Assembly: GCF_014837055.1 (NCBI RefSeq)
Contig: NZ_JACSPQ010000006.1
Location: 1 to 64,000, forward strand
Source of the DNA: Phocaeicola faecium
GTDB lineage: Bacteria > Bacteroidota > Bacteroidia > Bacteroidales > Bacteroidaceae
Direction of reading: 5' to 3'
DNA: 64,000 nt
In this document: in pieces, positions 25,481 to 38,890 of the stretch
Layout: each line of letters opens with the position of its first letter
Numbering within the stretch: position 1 is the first letter of the stretch
Translations under genes and position numbers: made by a program
The notes under the pieces: model-generated
The model's database searches: none
Seen by the model: the letters and a program-made list of their open reading frames with translations, nothing else
Told to the model about the DNA's origin: nothing

Positions 25481-26050
25481 ATGATGAGAAAATATATTCT
25501 GTTATTATGGTTGGCAATGGGAGCAAGTGTGGGTTGTTGGGCAGCGCAGAATGTGATGCCAGACACATTGCTGTTTGTTTTTAAGCTACACGGACAGACC
25601 CGGAAATATCAGATGGCATTTCATGAAAAGCAAGATACGCTGTATCTGAACTGGAAGATTTTGCGTAACCTGCGCTGGCAGTCGGGCAGTTACATCACCA
25701 CGCCCGCAGGCAGAGAACAAGGCAGCAGCCTCTGTTTCCTTCAGCCCGAAGACGGGGTAAACCGTTTGTTGGTACCCGAAGAAACCGCGTATGTCTTGTC
25801 TCGCAAGGCTTATAAGGAATTGAAACAGCAAGGAATGTTTCAATTCAATAAAACAACCTACGTTTTAAAAGACAAAGAGAGCAAAGCGTTAGGTTTCCCG
25901 TTGCTTCATTGTGTAGACCAAAACGAAGGCGGAGAGATGTGGATATTGGATAACGAAGGTTTGCCCATCGTATGGCGGATGCAGAATAATCCGTTGAATA
26001 TTAACTGGCAGGTAGAGCATCCTTCGGCTGTATATACAGAACTCAAGTAA
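25481..26050 (+). CDS. Small exported protein of unknown function
   Basis: I do not recognise a family. The 189-residue product has a signal peptide (about 1-21, ending CWAA) and a beta-rich body with many Trp and Gln (LNWKILRNLRWQSGSY, GEMWILDNEGLPIVWRMQNNPLNINW). It follows the GH92 gene by 10 nt and is probably cotranslated from the same mRNA; a periplasmic or lipid-binding role is possible but unsupported. Confidence 0.6.
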   Translation: MMRKYILLLWLAMGASVGCWAAQNVMPDTLLFVFKLHGQTRKYQMAFHEKQDTLYLNWKILRNLRWQSGSYITTPAGREQGSSLCFLQPEDGVNRLLVPEETAYVLSRKAYKELKQQGMFQFNKTTYVLKDKESKALGFPLLHCVDQNEGGEMWILDNEGLPIVWRMQNNPLNINWQVEHPSAVYTELK

Positions 26051-26080
26051 TACGCCTTTTTATCGTATAAAGCAAACAAA

Positions 26081-26121
26081 AATCGCTGTTGTTTTTCAGA
26101 GAGCCGGAAACAACAGCGATT
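26081..26121. terminator. Bidirectional terminator between the GH92 operon and sufE
   Basis: 26081-26094 and 26108-26121 are a perfect 14-bp stem (AATCGCTGTTGTTT) with a 13-nt loop, between convergent genes. Confidence 0.75.
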
Positions 26122-26127
26122 ATCGTT

Positions 26128-26553
26128 TTATCCTTGTTTTGCCTTGAACGCCAAAGCATACATTCGGATTTGCTTTACCATAGCCAGCAATCCGTTGCTG
26201 CGCGTGGGCGACAAATGTTCTTTTAAACCTATTTTTTCAATGAAATAAAGGTCGGAATTCAGTATCTCGTCCGGCGTATGCCCCGACACCACCTTGATAA
26301 GCAAGGCAATGATGCCTTTTACTATCAGCGCGTCGCTCTCGGCTTGAAATACCACGTTTCCGTCTATGTAATCCGCCTGAAGCCATACGCGGCTTTGGCA
26401 ACCGTCTATCAGGTTTTGTTCTGTTTTATATTTCGGGTCGAGCGGTTCTTGTTCGTTACCCAAGTCAATCAGCAACTGATATTTATCCATCCAGTCATCG
26501 AAGTCGCTGAACTCCTCGATAACTTCATCTTGTAATTCGTTTATCGTTTTCAT
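26128..26553 (-). CDS. sufE: SufE family cysteine desulfuration protein
   Basis: Cytoplasmic sulfur acceptor that takes persulfide from a cysteine desulfurase for Fe-S cluster assembly. The 141 residues match SufE throughout, with the acceptor Cys52 in DGCQSRVW and the C-terminal SPTRSNGLLAMV helix. No sufBCDS genes are adjacent. It starts 16 nt after the M28 gene, so both share the promoter at 27617-27624. Confidence 0.92.
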   Translation of the reverse strand: MKTINELQDEVIEEFSDFDDWMDKYQLLIDLGNEQEPLDPKYKTEQNLIDGCQSRVWLQADYIDGNVVFQAESDALIVKGIIALLIKVVSGHTPDEILNSDLYFIEKIGLKEHLSPTRSNGLLAMVKQIRMYALAFKAKQG

Positions 26554-26569
26554 TGTCAGATAGAATAAA

Positions 26570-27580
26570 TTATTTTTCGTTATAAATGACTCCCATCACT
26601 GTTTGTCCTACAGCTTGGAGCGTTGATTTATCAATGTGCTCAAGATTATCGTTTAACGTATGCCATGTAGGATTGAAGCCGGTATTTCCTTCACTGTCGT
26701 AATGGATAATGTCTACGCATGGAAATTGTCGTAACTGGTTTACATACACGTGGTCGTCGGTAACCTCTCCTCCATCTTTCTTTATGAAGTAATTGCTGAA
26801 TCCTAAACGTTCCGCCATCTTCCAGATTTTCTTCATGGCACGGTTTGCGGTACGGCTCGAATAACCTTCGTAATAGAAAGTTGCATTTTTTCCGCCTACC
26901 ATGTCAAGCAGAATCCCGAAACGCGCCTTGTAGTTGGTAACGTGCGGAATGCGTCCCCAATATTGCGAACCCAAACACCACGTATCCTGTTTATAGCTGC
27001 CCTCGTAAAACTCCGGAATACCGTAATCTTCCGCATCGAAGAAAGCAATGTCTATCCCTATTGCGGGAGCTTGCATCTGAATCTGACGGGCAATTTCCAG
27101 CAATACGCCCACACCGCTTGCCCCATCATTAGCCCCATCTATCGCACGGTGGTGATTCTCTTCCTTGTCTTGGTCGGCATACGGGCGGCTGTCCCAATGT
27201 GCGCAAAGCAATACACGCTTCTTGTTTTCAGGATTATATACTCCCACGATATTCCGTGCTTTTAAAATCGTACCATCGTAAGCTATCAAGTCGGCAGACT
27301 GGTTATACACCTTTGCCCCGAATCTTTCAAGCTGTTTTGCCAGATAATCCCCACACGCTTTATGCGCCGGAGTATTTGGCACGCGCGGTCCGAAAGCTAC
27401 CTGATCGGCTATATACTGATAAGCACTGTCGGAAGAAAAAGCAGGAGCTGTAATAATCGTTTCGTTTTCGGTCGTTTCTTCACTTGAGCCACTGTCTTTC
27501 TTCGAACTGTTTCCGCAAGAAATCAGTGCTGTACCGGCGAGCAATACGGTAGTAACCAACGTGTTTCTTAAAAAATTCAT
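26570..27580 (-). CDS. M28-fold lipoprotein, probable glutaminyl cyclase
   Basis: The 336-residue protein has a lipobox (ALISC) and an M28 fold. Its motifs are those of animal-type glutaminyl-peptide cyclotransferases rather than aminopeptidases: HWDSRPYAD, DGANDGASGVGVLLE, FFDAEDYG, CLGSQYWGR, DDHVYVN and TWHTLNDN carry the zinc ligands and catalytic acid. Such enzymes in Porphyromonas and relatives convert N-terminal Gln to pyroglutamate on periplasmic proteins. ATG at 27580 is used because the frame's earlier start (27619) overlaps the -7 box at 27617-27624. sufE follows. Confidence 0.78.
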   Translation of the reverse strand: MNFLRNTLVTTVLLAGTALISCGNSSKKDSGSSEETTENETIITAPAFSSDSAYQYIADQVAFGPRVPNTPAHKACGDYLAKQLERFGAKVYNQSADLIAYDGTILKARNIVGVYNPENKKRVLLCAHWDSRPYADQDKEENHHRAIDGANDGASGVGVLLEIARQIQMQAPAIGIDIAFFDAEDYGIPEFYEGSYKQDTWCLGSQYWGRIPHVTNYKARFGILLDMVGGKNATFYYEGYSSRTANRAMKKIWKMAERLGFSNYFIKKDGGEVTDDHVYVNQLRQFPCVDIIHYDSEGNTGFNPTWHTLNDNLEHIDKSTLQAVGQTVMGVIYNEK

Positions 27581-27616
27581 GGCGTTCTGTCTATATAAAT
27601 AAGTTAGCTTTGCCTG

Positions 27617-27624
27617 CAAAGGTA
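27617..27624 (-). promoter_or_regulatory. -7 box for the glutaminyl cyclase-sufE operon
   Basis: Minus-strand TACCTTTG fits TAnnTTTG, 37 nt before ATG 27580; it excludes the longer start. Confidence 0.5.
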
Positions 27625-27639
27625 GTCAAATTTTTATAT

Positions 27640-27905
27640 GAATGTTTGCAGTCGGTTAAATCTTTGATGCCGCTGTAAGAAATATTGGTGTTTTAACCTC
27701 TTGTTTCTGTCTCTTTTTCAGTATTTTATTTATTGGTAGACTGAATTTTACCGCATGGATTTTGGGAGGAACGGGATATGTTTTTAACTATTGTGAAGAA
27801 ACAAACAGGTATGAGCTTTTTATTCCATTGGCTCTAAGAATGAAAAATTTTTCTGGATACGATGAATTTGTAATGTATTTATTTTTAATGATTTAAGTCT
27901 TTGCT
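27640..27905. other. Non-coding stretch, nothing recognised
   Basis: AT-rich sequence upstream of the glutaminyl cyclase promoter. Only ORFs shorter than 25 codons occur and no fold or repeat was recognised. Confidence 0.4.
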
Positions 27906-27907
27906 TA

Positions 27908-28005
27908 AAACGTAGAAAACACAAACGGTAGAACCGCTCGGTCTTCCGAATAGAATTGGTCGACGCTACCGCATGGGATGAGTAACACTAACGGTAGCGT
28001 TTTCT
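27908..28005 (-). repeat. Mosaic intergenic repeat, copy R6
   Basis: Read on the minus strand the blocks are AACGCTACCGTTAGTGTT, ACTCATCCCATGCGGTAGCG, TCGACCAATTCTATTCGGAAG, ACCGAGCGGTTCTACCG and TTTGTGTTTTC. It is one of the best-preserved copies and lies 58 nt past the stop of the susR-like gene in the direction of that gene. Confidence 0.7.
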
Positions 28006-28062
28006 TGTGTTTTCCGGTCATGAAAACAGGTAAAACTACACTGCCTGCATTTTAATAGTATA

Positions 28063-29685
28063 TTACAGCTTCATCACCTCTTGCTCAAAATTTTCTTTAT
28101 CTCCTTTGGCTTTGTTACGAATCTTGCTGCGGTAATTATATACCGTGGCGAGTGAATAGCCGAGGAAATGGGCGATGCTGTTGGCGTCTGTCACTCCCAA
28201 ACGGATAAGGGCGAAAATACGAAGCTCTGTATTTAGCAGTTCGTTGGGCTTGGGGTATATTTGGGCGTCATCGGTTAATAAGTTGTTGAAGTCTTCGATG
28301 AAATTGGGAAACAGTTCCAAGAACGACTTATCAAATTCGGTGTAGAAATTTTTACGTTCGTCGCGCAGGAACTGTTCCGAACGGATGGCTTTAAACAGTT
28401 CTTCGATACGCGATGCCATAGCCAGTTTCTCAAGCGAACGGCGGTATTGTTCCAGCTTGTTCAGGTAACTTACACAGCGGTCTAAGTAGCGGGCAATGTA
28501 GACTTCCTTTATTTTTCCGGTTTGCTCTAATTTCTCGTTTACTGCTTTCAGTTGTCCGTTGGTCAGCGATAAATGTTGACGTACCAGCGACAGGTTTTTC
28601 ATTCCGTGGTATAGGTATAAGGCTAAAATAACCAGTGCCACTGCCAGTATGCTGACGGTTAGGAACAAAATCCATCCCATCCGTTTTTCTTGGACTTCTT
28701 TTTCCGAATAGGCTTGGTCGATGATGGGATAATATTCCGTTACTTCTAAAAAACGTAAGCGGGCATTACATGCCACGGCATCTTCCATCGAGCAGCTCAG
28801 ATATTCGTAAGCTCGTTCGATGTTGCCTTGTTGGTAGAGTACGCGAGCCAATTTTTGCAGAGAGGCATACTCGCGTACCGAAGCTGTCAGGTCGAGAATG
28901 GCTGTTTGTGCAAGGTAATAAATCTGCATGTCTACATCGTTTTTGGTTTCATACACCAATGCCAGCGTGTAGTTTACGTACGCCTTTTCTCGCATGTCGA
29001 GCGGTTCCGATAAAGCTTTGTTTAAGATGGGGATGGCTTGCTCTGCTTGCGAGTCGAGAATCATCTTTTCTGCCAGTGAGATGCTTTTGCTTGCCCCTTC
29101 AGGCACAAGCAGCAAAACCGAGTCGCGGTAACATGCTGTTTTTTCTATGTATTTTTGTTTTTCTTCGTTTACAATGGTGTAATCTGCCATCCATCCGTAG
29201 TATGTGCGTAACGCATAATAGTAAGACAGCAGAAGTTCAGGCGTGATAGATTGGCGGTTGATTTTTTGGAGTTCCGTCAGTGCTTCGTTATATGCTCCCA
29301 TGACCCCCATAGCGTCTGCCCTGTTGATGATCAGTGTGGTTTCTACTCCCTCGTCAGAGACAGCCGAAGCATATTTTTGTTTTTCTTCTACGTAGTGAAG
29401 GGCTGAATCAGCCTGATAGTGCAGATACAGGTTAAAGAGTTCGCCGCACAGCTTGTACTTTTCAGCATTGTCTGTTTCGGCAACCAACTGTTGTTTGAGC
29501 TGTGCTATGGTTTGTTCATGCTTTGCCCGGTATTCATGCTTCCGTGCTATAACCTCGTCCAGTTCATTCAGTATTCCGTCGTACGAATGTGACTCGGCAT
29601 AAGCCCATATTGGGGTGAACAGAGCAATAATCCATATTCTCCACAAAGCCTTCCTGATAGTGTTTGATTTATATTTTCCCATCAT
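28063..29685 (-). CDS. susR: SusR-like transmembrane regulator (DUF6377 type)
   Basis: Inner-membrane sensor/regulator of 540 residues. A signal-like N-terminus is followed by a helical TPR-type sensor region (about 40-330), one membrane span (about 336-362), a coiled-coil stretch and a C-terminal helix-turn-helix (about 483-522, ELRIFALIRLGVTDANSIAHFLGYSLATVYNYRSKIR). Size, layout and divergence from a neopullulanase gene match SusR of the starch system, which activates sus genes on maltose. The symbol rests on this context. ATG 29685 (or the next codon) is used; the frame's first start is a TTG. A -7 box lies at 29750-29757. Confidence 0.8.
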   Translation of the reverse strand: MMGKYKSNTIRKALWRIWIIALFTPIWAYAESHSYDGILNELDEVIARKHEYRAKHEQTIAQLKQQLVAETDNAEKYKLCGELFNLYLHYQADSALHYVEEKQKYASAVSDEGVETTLIINRADAMGVMGAYNEALTELQKINRQSITPELLLSYYYALRTYYGWMADYTIVNEEKQKYIEKTACYRDSVLLLVPEGASKSISLAEKMILDSQAEQAIPILNKALSEPLDMREKAYVNYTLALVYETKNDVDMQIYYLAQTAILDLTASVREYASLQKLARVLYQQGNIERAYEYLSCSMEDAVACNARLRFLEVTEYYPIIDQAYSEKEVQEKRMGWILFLTVSILAVALVILALYLYHGMKNLSLVRQHLSLTNGQLKAVNEKLEQTGKIKEVYIARYLDRCVSYLNKLEQYRRSLEKLAMASRIEELFKAIRSEQFLRDERKNFYTEFDKSFLELFPNFIEDFNNLLTDDAQIYPKPNELLNTELRIFALIRLGVTDANSIAHFLGYSLATVYNYRSKIRNKAKGDKENFEQEVMKL

Positions 29686-29749
29686 TAAACTCAAGCTAAA
29701 TACCTTATTATCTGAATAATATTGTTTATACGCATTTATATTTTATTTC

Positions 29750-29757
29750 CAAAGATA
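29750..29757 (-). promoter_or_regulatory. -7 box for susR
   Basis: Minus-strand TATCTTTG, exact TAnnTTTG, 65 nt upstream of the ATG. Confidence 0.5.
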
Positions 29758-29778
29758 AAAAAAGTTTTTTCAACAATC

Positions 29779-29786
29779 TACTTTTG
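29779..29786 (+). promoter_or_regulatory. -7 box for susA
   Basis: TACTTTTG fits TAnnTTTG, 27 nt before the susA ATG. There is no good TTTG -33 box, as expected of an activator-dependent promoter (inference). Confidence 0.45.
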
Positions 29787-29792
29787 CTTTGA

Positions 29793-31667
<1,875 letters not shown>

Positions 31668-31782
31668 ACCATTTATATTTCTATGGGCATGTGTCTGCTT
31701 TAATTAATTGATTAGTAATTGTTTAATATCTATAATGGTTTATATTTTCAGCCTTGTCCGAAAAAGAGGCTATCAAGAAATC

Positions 31783-31790
31783 TAATTTTG
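31783..31790 (+). promoter_or_regulatory. -7 box for susB
   Basis: TAATTTTG fits TAnnTTTG, 48 nt before the susB ATG. The -33 region is poor. It suggests susB is transcribed separately from susA, as in B. thetaiotaomicron. Confidence 0.4.
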
Positions 31791-31820
31791 CATCACAAGC
31801 TAATAATTCATTAATCGTAA

Positions 31821-34019
<2,199 letters not shown>

Positions 34020-34083
34020 ATTAAGGTATCAGCAATACGGATACACACAGATTATTGTTTTCAGTTAAAAAGATGAGTAGCCG

Positions 34084-34110
34084 GCGTCCCTCACAGGTAC
34101 GGAGGGACGC
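34084..34110 (+). terminator. GC-rich hairpin between susB and susC
   Basis: 34084-34092 and 34102-34110 form a 9-bp stem (GCGTCCCTC), followed by TTCCTTCCTTTC rather than a pure T run. It could weaken read-through from susB into susC. No exact TAnnTTTG was found in the remaining gap before susC. Confidence 0.4.
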
Positions 34111-34213
34111 GGAGGCTGCTTCCTTCCTTTCAGAATAACACACACTTGCTTTTTCAATAGGTCTTATCATATACGAATTAGAACAGATTAATAATAAAAC
34201 TTAATTTAATAAT

Positions 34214-37200
34214 ATGAAAATAGAAACTATCAAACAACGGAATAAGCTCCTGATAGCAATGATGTTAGGCATGTTATTATCCGTGCAAGCCTTTGCACAA
34301 AGCCTTACAGTGACAGGAGTGGTAAAAGATAACATGGGAGAAGCTGTTATCGGAGCAAACGTAGTAGTAAAAGGAACAACGAACGGTACGATTACCGATT
34401 TCGACGGAAACTTTACACTAACTGCCAATAAGGGAGATATCATTGTTATTTCGTTTATCGGCTATCAGCCTCAGGAACTTCCTGCTGCTGCTAATATGAA
34501 TGTGATTTTGAAAGACGACAGCCAGCTGCTGGACGATGTGGTGGTTATCGGTTACGGTACGGTCAAGAAAGACGATGCCACCGGTTCGGTTACGGCTATC
34601 AAACCCGATAAGATTAGTAAAGGTATCACAACATCTCCGCAAGACATGATTACCGGAAAGATAGCCGGTGTGAATGTAGTGTCTACGGGTGGTACTCCGG
34701 GTGCAGGAGCTACGATACGTGTCCGTGGAGGTTCTTCACTGAACGCCAGCAACGACCCGCTGATTGTCATCGATGGTTTGGCGATGGATAACGACGGTGT
34801 GAAAGGTATGTCGAATCCGCTTTCATTGGTCAACCCGAATGATATCGAGACCTTTACCGTATTGAAAGATGCTTCGGCTACTGCCATCTACGGTTCGCGT
34901 GCATCAAACGGTGTCATCATCATCACCACCAAGAAAGGAAGTGCCGGTTCAGCACCGAAGGTTAGCTACGACGGAAACGTTTCTTTCGGTAAACTGCGTT
35001 CTAAATTGGATGTAATGACAGGCGACGAATACCGTGAGTATGTAACCAATTTGTATGGCGAAGAAAAGTTGCCTCATGAGTTGGGAACAGCAAATACCGA
35101 CTGGCAGGATGAAATTTACCGCACTGCCATAAGCCACGACCATAACATTACTATTTCGGGCGGATTGAAGAACATGCCTTACCGTGTATCGTTGAGCTAT
35201 ACCAACCAAAACGGTATTATCAAGACTTCTAATTTCGAACGTTTCACGGCATCAGTGAACTTGGCTCCGGCGTTCTTCGATAATTATTTGAAGTTTAACA
35301 TCAATGCCAAGAGCATGGTGGCTTGGAACCAATATGCCGACGGAGGAGTAGTAGGTTCAGCCATTACGATGGACCCCACACGTCCGGTATACGATAACAG
35401 TACGAATGTATTCGGCGGTTACTACCAATGGAGTACAAAAGCCGAATTTAATAATCCTGATTGGTTGCTTACTAAGAATTCACTGGCTCCGCAGAACCCG
35501 GTGGCTTTGCTCGACTTGAAAGACGATCAAGCCAAATCAAAGAGTTTTATAGGGAATATCGAAGTTGACTATAAGTTCCATTTCTTGCCCGATTTGCGTA
35601 TCCACGCCAATTTAGGTGCCGATTATTCGGAAGGACGTCAGACTACCATCATTTCTCCGTATTCTTACTCAAACAACTACTACGGATGGAATGGAACTTC
35701 TTACGAGTATAAGTATAACCTTTCAGGAAGTGCTTATTTGCAATATATCAAAGATTTCAACGAAGGCAAACATGCTTTGGATGTAATGGTGGGTATGGAA
35801 GAGCAACACTTCCACCGTACCGGATATGAGATTGGTCAGGGTACCGACCCCGTTACCGGCGATGCTTACGATGAAAGAAAAAGAGATAATACGGCTTATG
35901 GTTATCATAGCACGTTGCTTTCTTACTTCGGCCGTATCAATTATACTTTCTTGAACCGCTATTTGCTTACCGCTACGCTGCGTCAGGATGGTACATCACG
36001 TTTCGACAGCAACAACCGTTGGGGTACTTTCCCGTCGTTCGCATTCGGATGGAAGATGAAAGAAGAAAGTTTCTTGCAGGATGTTGATTTCTTATCTGAT
36101 TTGAAGCTCCGTTTGGGATGGGGTATTACCGGACAGCAGAACTTGAGCAATACGATGGACTTCCCTTACATGGCGCTTTATACTGCCAACCGTGAGTTTG
36201 CTTACCTGCCTATGGGCGACCAGTATCTTACTACTTTACGTCCGGGTGCGTATAACCCCGATTTGAAATGGGAGGAAACCACTACTTGGAACGCCGGAAT
36301 CGACTTCGGTTTCTTGAACGGACGTATCACCGGTACGTTGGATTACTACTACCGCGAAACAAACGACTTGATTAATACGGTTTATATCCCTACGGGAATG
36401 AACTTCAGTAACATGCTTACCAGCAACGTAGGTTCGCTCCGTAATCAGGGTGTGGAATTTTCAATCAACGCCAAACCCATTGTAACCGATGACTTTGTTT
36501 GGGATTTGGGATATAACATTACGTGGAACAACAACAAGATTACCAAACTGACCGCTTCCGATGATTCTGATTATTACGTGGCAACAGGAGGTATCTCTAC
36601 TGCTACGGGTTCTACCATTCAGGCTCATAAGGTGGGTTATGCCGCTTCTTCTTTCTACGTTTATCAACAGGTGTATGATGAAAACGGAAAACCGGTTGAA
36701 AACACGTTTGTTGACCGTAATCACGATGGAATGATTAACGACAGCGACCGCTATATCTACAAGAAACCCAGTGCCGATGTATTGATGGGATTGACCTCGA
36801 AGATGACTTACAAGAACTGGGACTTCAGTTTCGCACTCCGTGCAAGCATCGGTAACTATGTTTATAACGACGTATTGGCAAACCGTTCTGACGTAAGCAC
36901 TACCGGTATTTGGTCTACTTCCGGATTCTATTCAAACCGTCCGACGGCTGCGCTCGATTTGGGATTCAGCGGAGTAGGTAACTACTACATGTCCGACTAT
37001 TTTGTACAGAACGCATCATTCTTGCGCTGCGATAACATTACGTTGGGATATTCATTCCAGAACCTGTTTAAAACAAACGGTTATAACGGAGTGGGCGGAC
37101 GTATCTATGCCACTGTACAAAATCCGTTCGTAATCACCGGTTACGATGGTCTTGACCCCGAAGTACAAGGGTCTGCCGACACTCCGGGTATCGACAATAA

Positions 37201-37252
37201 CATCTACCCGCGTCCGGTAACCTTCCTTATCGGTTTGAGCCTTCAATTCTAA
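34214..37252 (+). CDS. susC: SusC-like TonB-dependent outer-membrane transporter
   Basis: The 1012-residue protein has a signal peptide (about 1-28, ending AFAQ), an N-terminal carboxypeptidase-like beta sandwich (VTGVVKDNMGEAVIGANVVVKGTTNGTITD...), a TonB box/plug (VVVIGYGTVKKDDATGSV, then VRVRGGSS-type IRVRGGSSLNASNDPLIVIDG and DASATAIYGSRASNGVIIITTKKG) and a 22-strand-type barrel ending in LSLQF. With SusD it imports starch oligosaccharides. susD follows after 30 nt. Confidence 0.96.
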   Translation: MKIETIKQRNKLLIAMMLGMLLSVQAFAQSLTVTGVVKDNMGEAVIGANVVVKGTTNGTITDFDGNFTLTANKGDIIVISFIGYQPQELPAAANMNVILKDDSQLLDDVVVIGYGTVKKDDATGSVTAIKPDKISKGITTSPQDMITGKIAGVNVVSTGGTPGAGATIRVRGGSSLNASNDPLIVIDGLAMDNDGVKGMSNPLSLVNPNDIETFTVLKDASATAIYGSRASNGVIIITTKKGSAGSAPKVSYDGNVSFGKLRSKLDVMTGDEYREYVTNLYGEEKLPHELGTANTDWQDEIYRTAISHDHNITISGGLKNMPYRVSLSYTNQNGIIKTSNFERFTASVNLAPAFFDNYLKFNINAKSMVAWNQYADGGVVGSAITMDPTRPVYDNSTNVFGGYYQWSTKAEFNNPDWLLTKNSLAPQNPVALLDLKDDQAKSKSFIGNIEVDYKFHFLPDLRIHANLGADYSEGRQTTIISPYSYSNNYYGWNGTSYEYKYNLSGSAYLQYIKDFNEGKHALDVMVGMEEQHFHRTGYEIGQGTDPVTGDAYDERKRDNTAYGYHSTLLSYFGRINYTFLNRYLLTATLRQDGTSRFDSNNRWGTFPSFAFGWKMKEESFLQDVDFLSDLKLRLGWGITGQQNLSNTMDFPYMALYTANREFAYLPMGDQYLTTLRPGAYNPDLKWEETTTWNAGIDFGFLNGRITGTLDYYYRETNDLINTVYIPTGMNFSNMLTSNVGSLRNQGVEFSINAKPIVTDDFVWDLGYNITWNNNKITKLTASDDSDYYVATGGISTATGSTIQAHKVGYAASSFYVYQQVYDENGKPVENTFVDRNHDGMINDSDRYIYKKPSADVLMGLTSKMTYKNWDFSFALRASIGNYVYNDVLANRSDVSTTGIWSTSGFYSNRPTAALDLGFSGVGNYYMSDYFVQNASFLRCDNITLGYSFQNLFKTNGYNGVGGRIYATVQNPFVITGYDGLDPEVQGSADTPGIDNNIYPRPVTFLIGLSLQF

Positions 37253-37282
37253 TCATGTTAAACTTAAAAGCAAACTATTATT

Positions 37283-38866
37283 ATGACATTCAATAGATTA
37301 AAATCATTGATTCCGTTGACTGCAATAGCAGTTGCGTGCAGCTTGGGATCTTGTTTAAATGATTTGGACATCAGTCCGATAAATCCGCAAGTAACCGAAG
37401 AATTTTCGCAAGATGAGGTTTACAATAAGATATATGCCACGTTGAGCCTTACCGGACAGCAGGGAGCTGCCGGTTCGGGCGATGTAGCCGGTGTTGATGA
37501 AGGTAGTGCGTCACCTTTCTACCGCATGATTCTTACCGCTTACGAGTATCCTACCGACGAAGTAATCTGTAGCTGGACAGACGCAGGTATCCCCGACTTT
37601 TATCAGATGAACTGGGGTTCTTCCAACCTTCCGCTGACCGGTTTTTACAGCCGTTTGATGTACGATGTTACGCTGTGTAATCACTTCATGGAAAGAACTG
37701 CCGAACTGACCGACGAAAAAACCGTGCGTCAGCGGGCTGAAGTACGCTTTCTCCGCGCCTTGAACTATTATTACCTGATGGATGCATACGGTAATCCGCC
37801 GTTTACCGAAACCGTATCTTTAAACGAAGCTCCTCAGCAAATCAAGCGTGCCGATTTGTTTGATTATCTTGAAAATGAACTGAAAGAAATAGAGAGCGAC
37901 TTGGTTGACCCGCGTACCGGACAGTTCGGTCAGGTAGACAAAGCCTGCACATGGCTGTTGCTTTCGCGTATGTATCTGAATGCCGAAGTGTACACCGGAA
38001 CGGCTCGTTGGGCAGATGCCATTACGTATGCGCAAAAGGTTATCAGCTCAGACTACGGACTGGCAGATACGTACAAGGAACTGTTTATGGCAGATAACGA
38101 CGAGAACGAAGAAACCCTGAAAGAAATCATCCTGCCCATCCGCTTGGACGGAGCAAACGCACGCTCATACGGTGGCGCACAGTTTGCCATCGCTGCTACC
38201 CATACATCGGGCATGACCCCGTGGGGCACTTCAGAAGGCTGGGGAGGCGTAAGAGCGCGCAAGGCTTTGGTTAATAAGTTCTTCCCGAACGATAGCGACG
38301 CTCCGCTGGGAGTGGATGAAACTCAAATGGTTGCTGCCGCAAACGATGACCGCGCCTTGTTCTTCTCAGGTACGTCCAGTGACGAACGCACGCTGGAAAT
38401 CACCAAGCCGACTACCTTTAAAGAAGGTTTCTCTATCGCCAAATGGACGAATGTACGTTCCGACGGGCAACCCTCACACGATGCTACGTGGGTAGATACC
38501 GATGCTCCGCTGTTCCGTACGGCTGAAGCTTACCTGACACTGGCAGAGGCTACGTTGCGCAACGGAGGTTCGCAGAAAGACGCATTAGAGGCTGTGAATA
38601 CTTTGCGCCGCCGTGCTCACGCTACCGAACTTCAGTCTGTTACGCTCGACCAGATTTTGGACGAGAAAGCCCGCGAATTTTACTTTGAAGGACAAAGAAG
38701 AACCGACTTGGTACGTTACGGATACTTTACCGGAAGCGGCTATGTATGGGACTGGAAAGGCGGTACGGCAAACGGTACGGCTGTCAGCTCGAATTACAAC
38801 CTCTTCCCCATCCCGTCATCAGACATGAACGTGAACGGTAATTTGGACCAAAACCCCGGATATTAA
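37283..38866 (+). CDS. susD: SusD-like starch-binding outer-membrane lipoprotein
   Basis: Surface lipoprotein of 527 residues with lipobox LGSC (Cys24) and the TPR-rich SusD fold (FLRALNYYYLMDAYGNPPFTE, WLLLSRMYLNAEVYTG, then RTAEAYLTLAEATLRNGG and LDEKAREFYFEGQRRTDLVRYG). The CSWTDAGIPDFYQMNW segment corresponds to the starch-binding arc region of SusD. It forms the lid on SusC. Confidence 0.95.
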   Translation: MTFNRLKSLIPLTAIAVACSLGSCLNDLDISPINPQVTEEFSQDEVYNKIYATLSLTGQQGAAGSGDVAGVDEGSASPFYRMILTAYEYPTDEVICSWTDAGIPDFYQMNWGSSNLPLTGFYSRLMYDVTLCNHFMERTAELTDEKTVRQRAEVRFLRALNYYYLMDAYGNPPFTETVSLNEAPQQIKRADLFDYLENELKEIESDLVDPRTGQFGQVDKACTWLLLSRMYLNAEVYTGTARWADAITYAQKVISSDYGLADTYKELFMADNDENEETLKEIILPIRLDGANARSYGGAQFAIAATHTSGMTPWGTSEGWGGVRARKALVNKFFPNDSDAPLGVDETQMVAAANDDRALFFSGTSSDERTLEITKPTTFKEGFSIAKWTNVRSDGQPSHDATWVDTDAPLFRTAEAYLTLAEATLRNGGSQKDALEAVNTLRRRAHATELQSVTLDQILDEKAREFYFEGQRRTDLVRYGYFTGSGYVWDWKGGTANGTAVSSNYNLFPIPSSDMNVNGNLDQNPGY

Positions 38867-38890
38867 TAACTTACCTTACTGATAAACATT

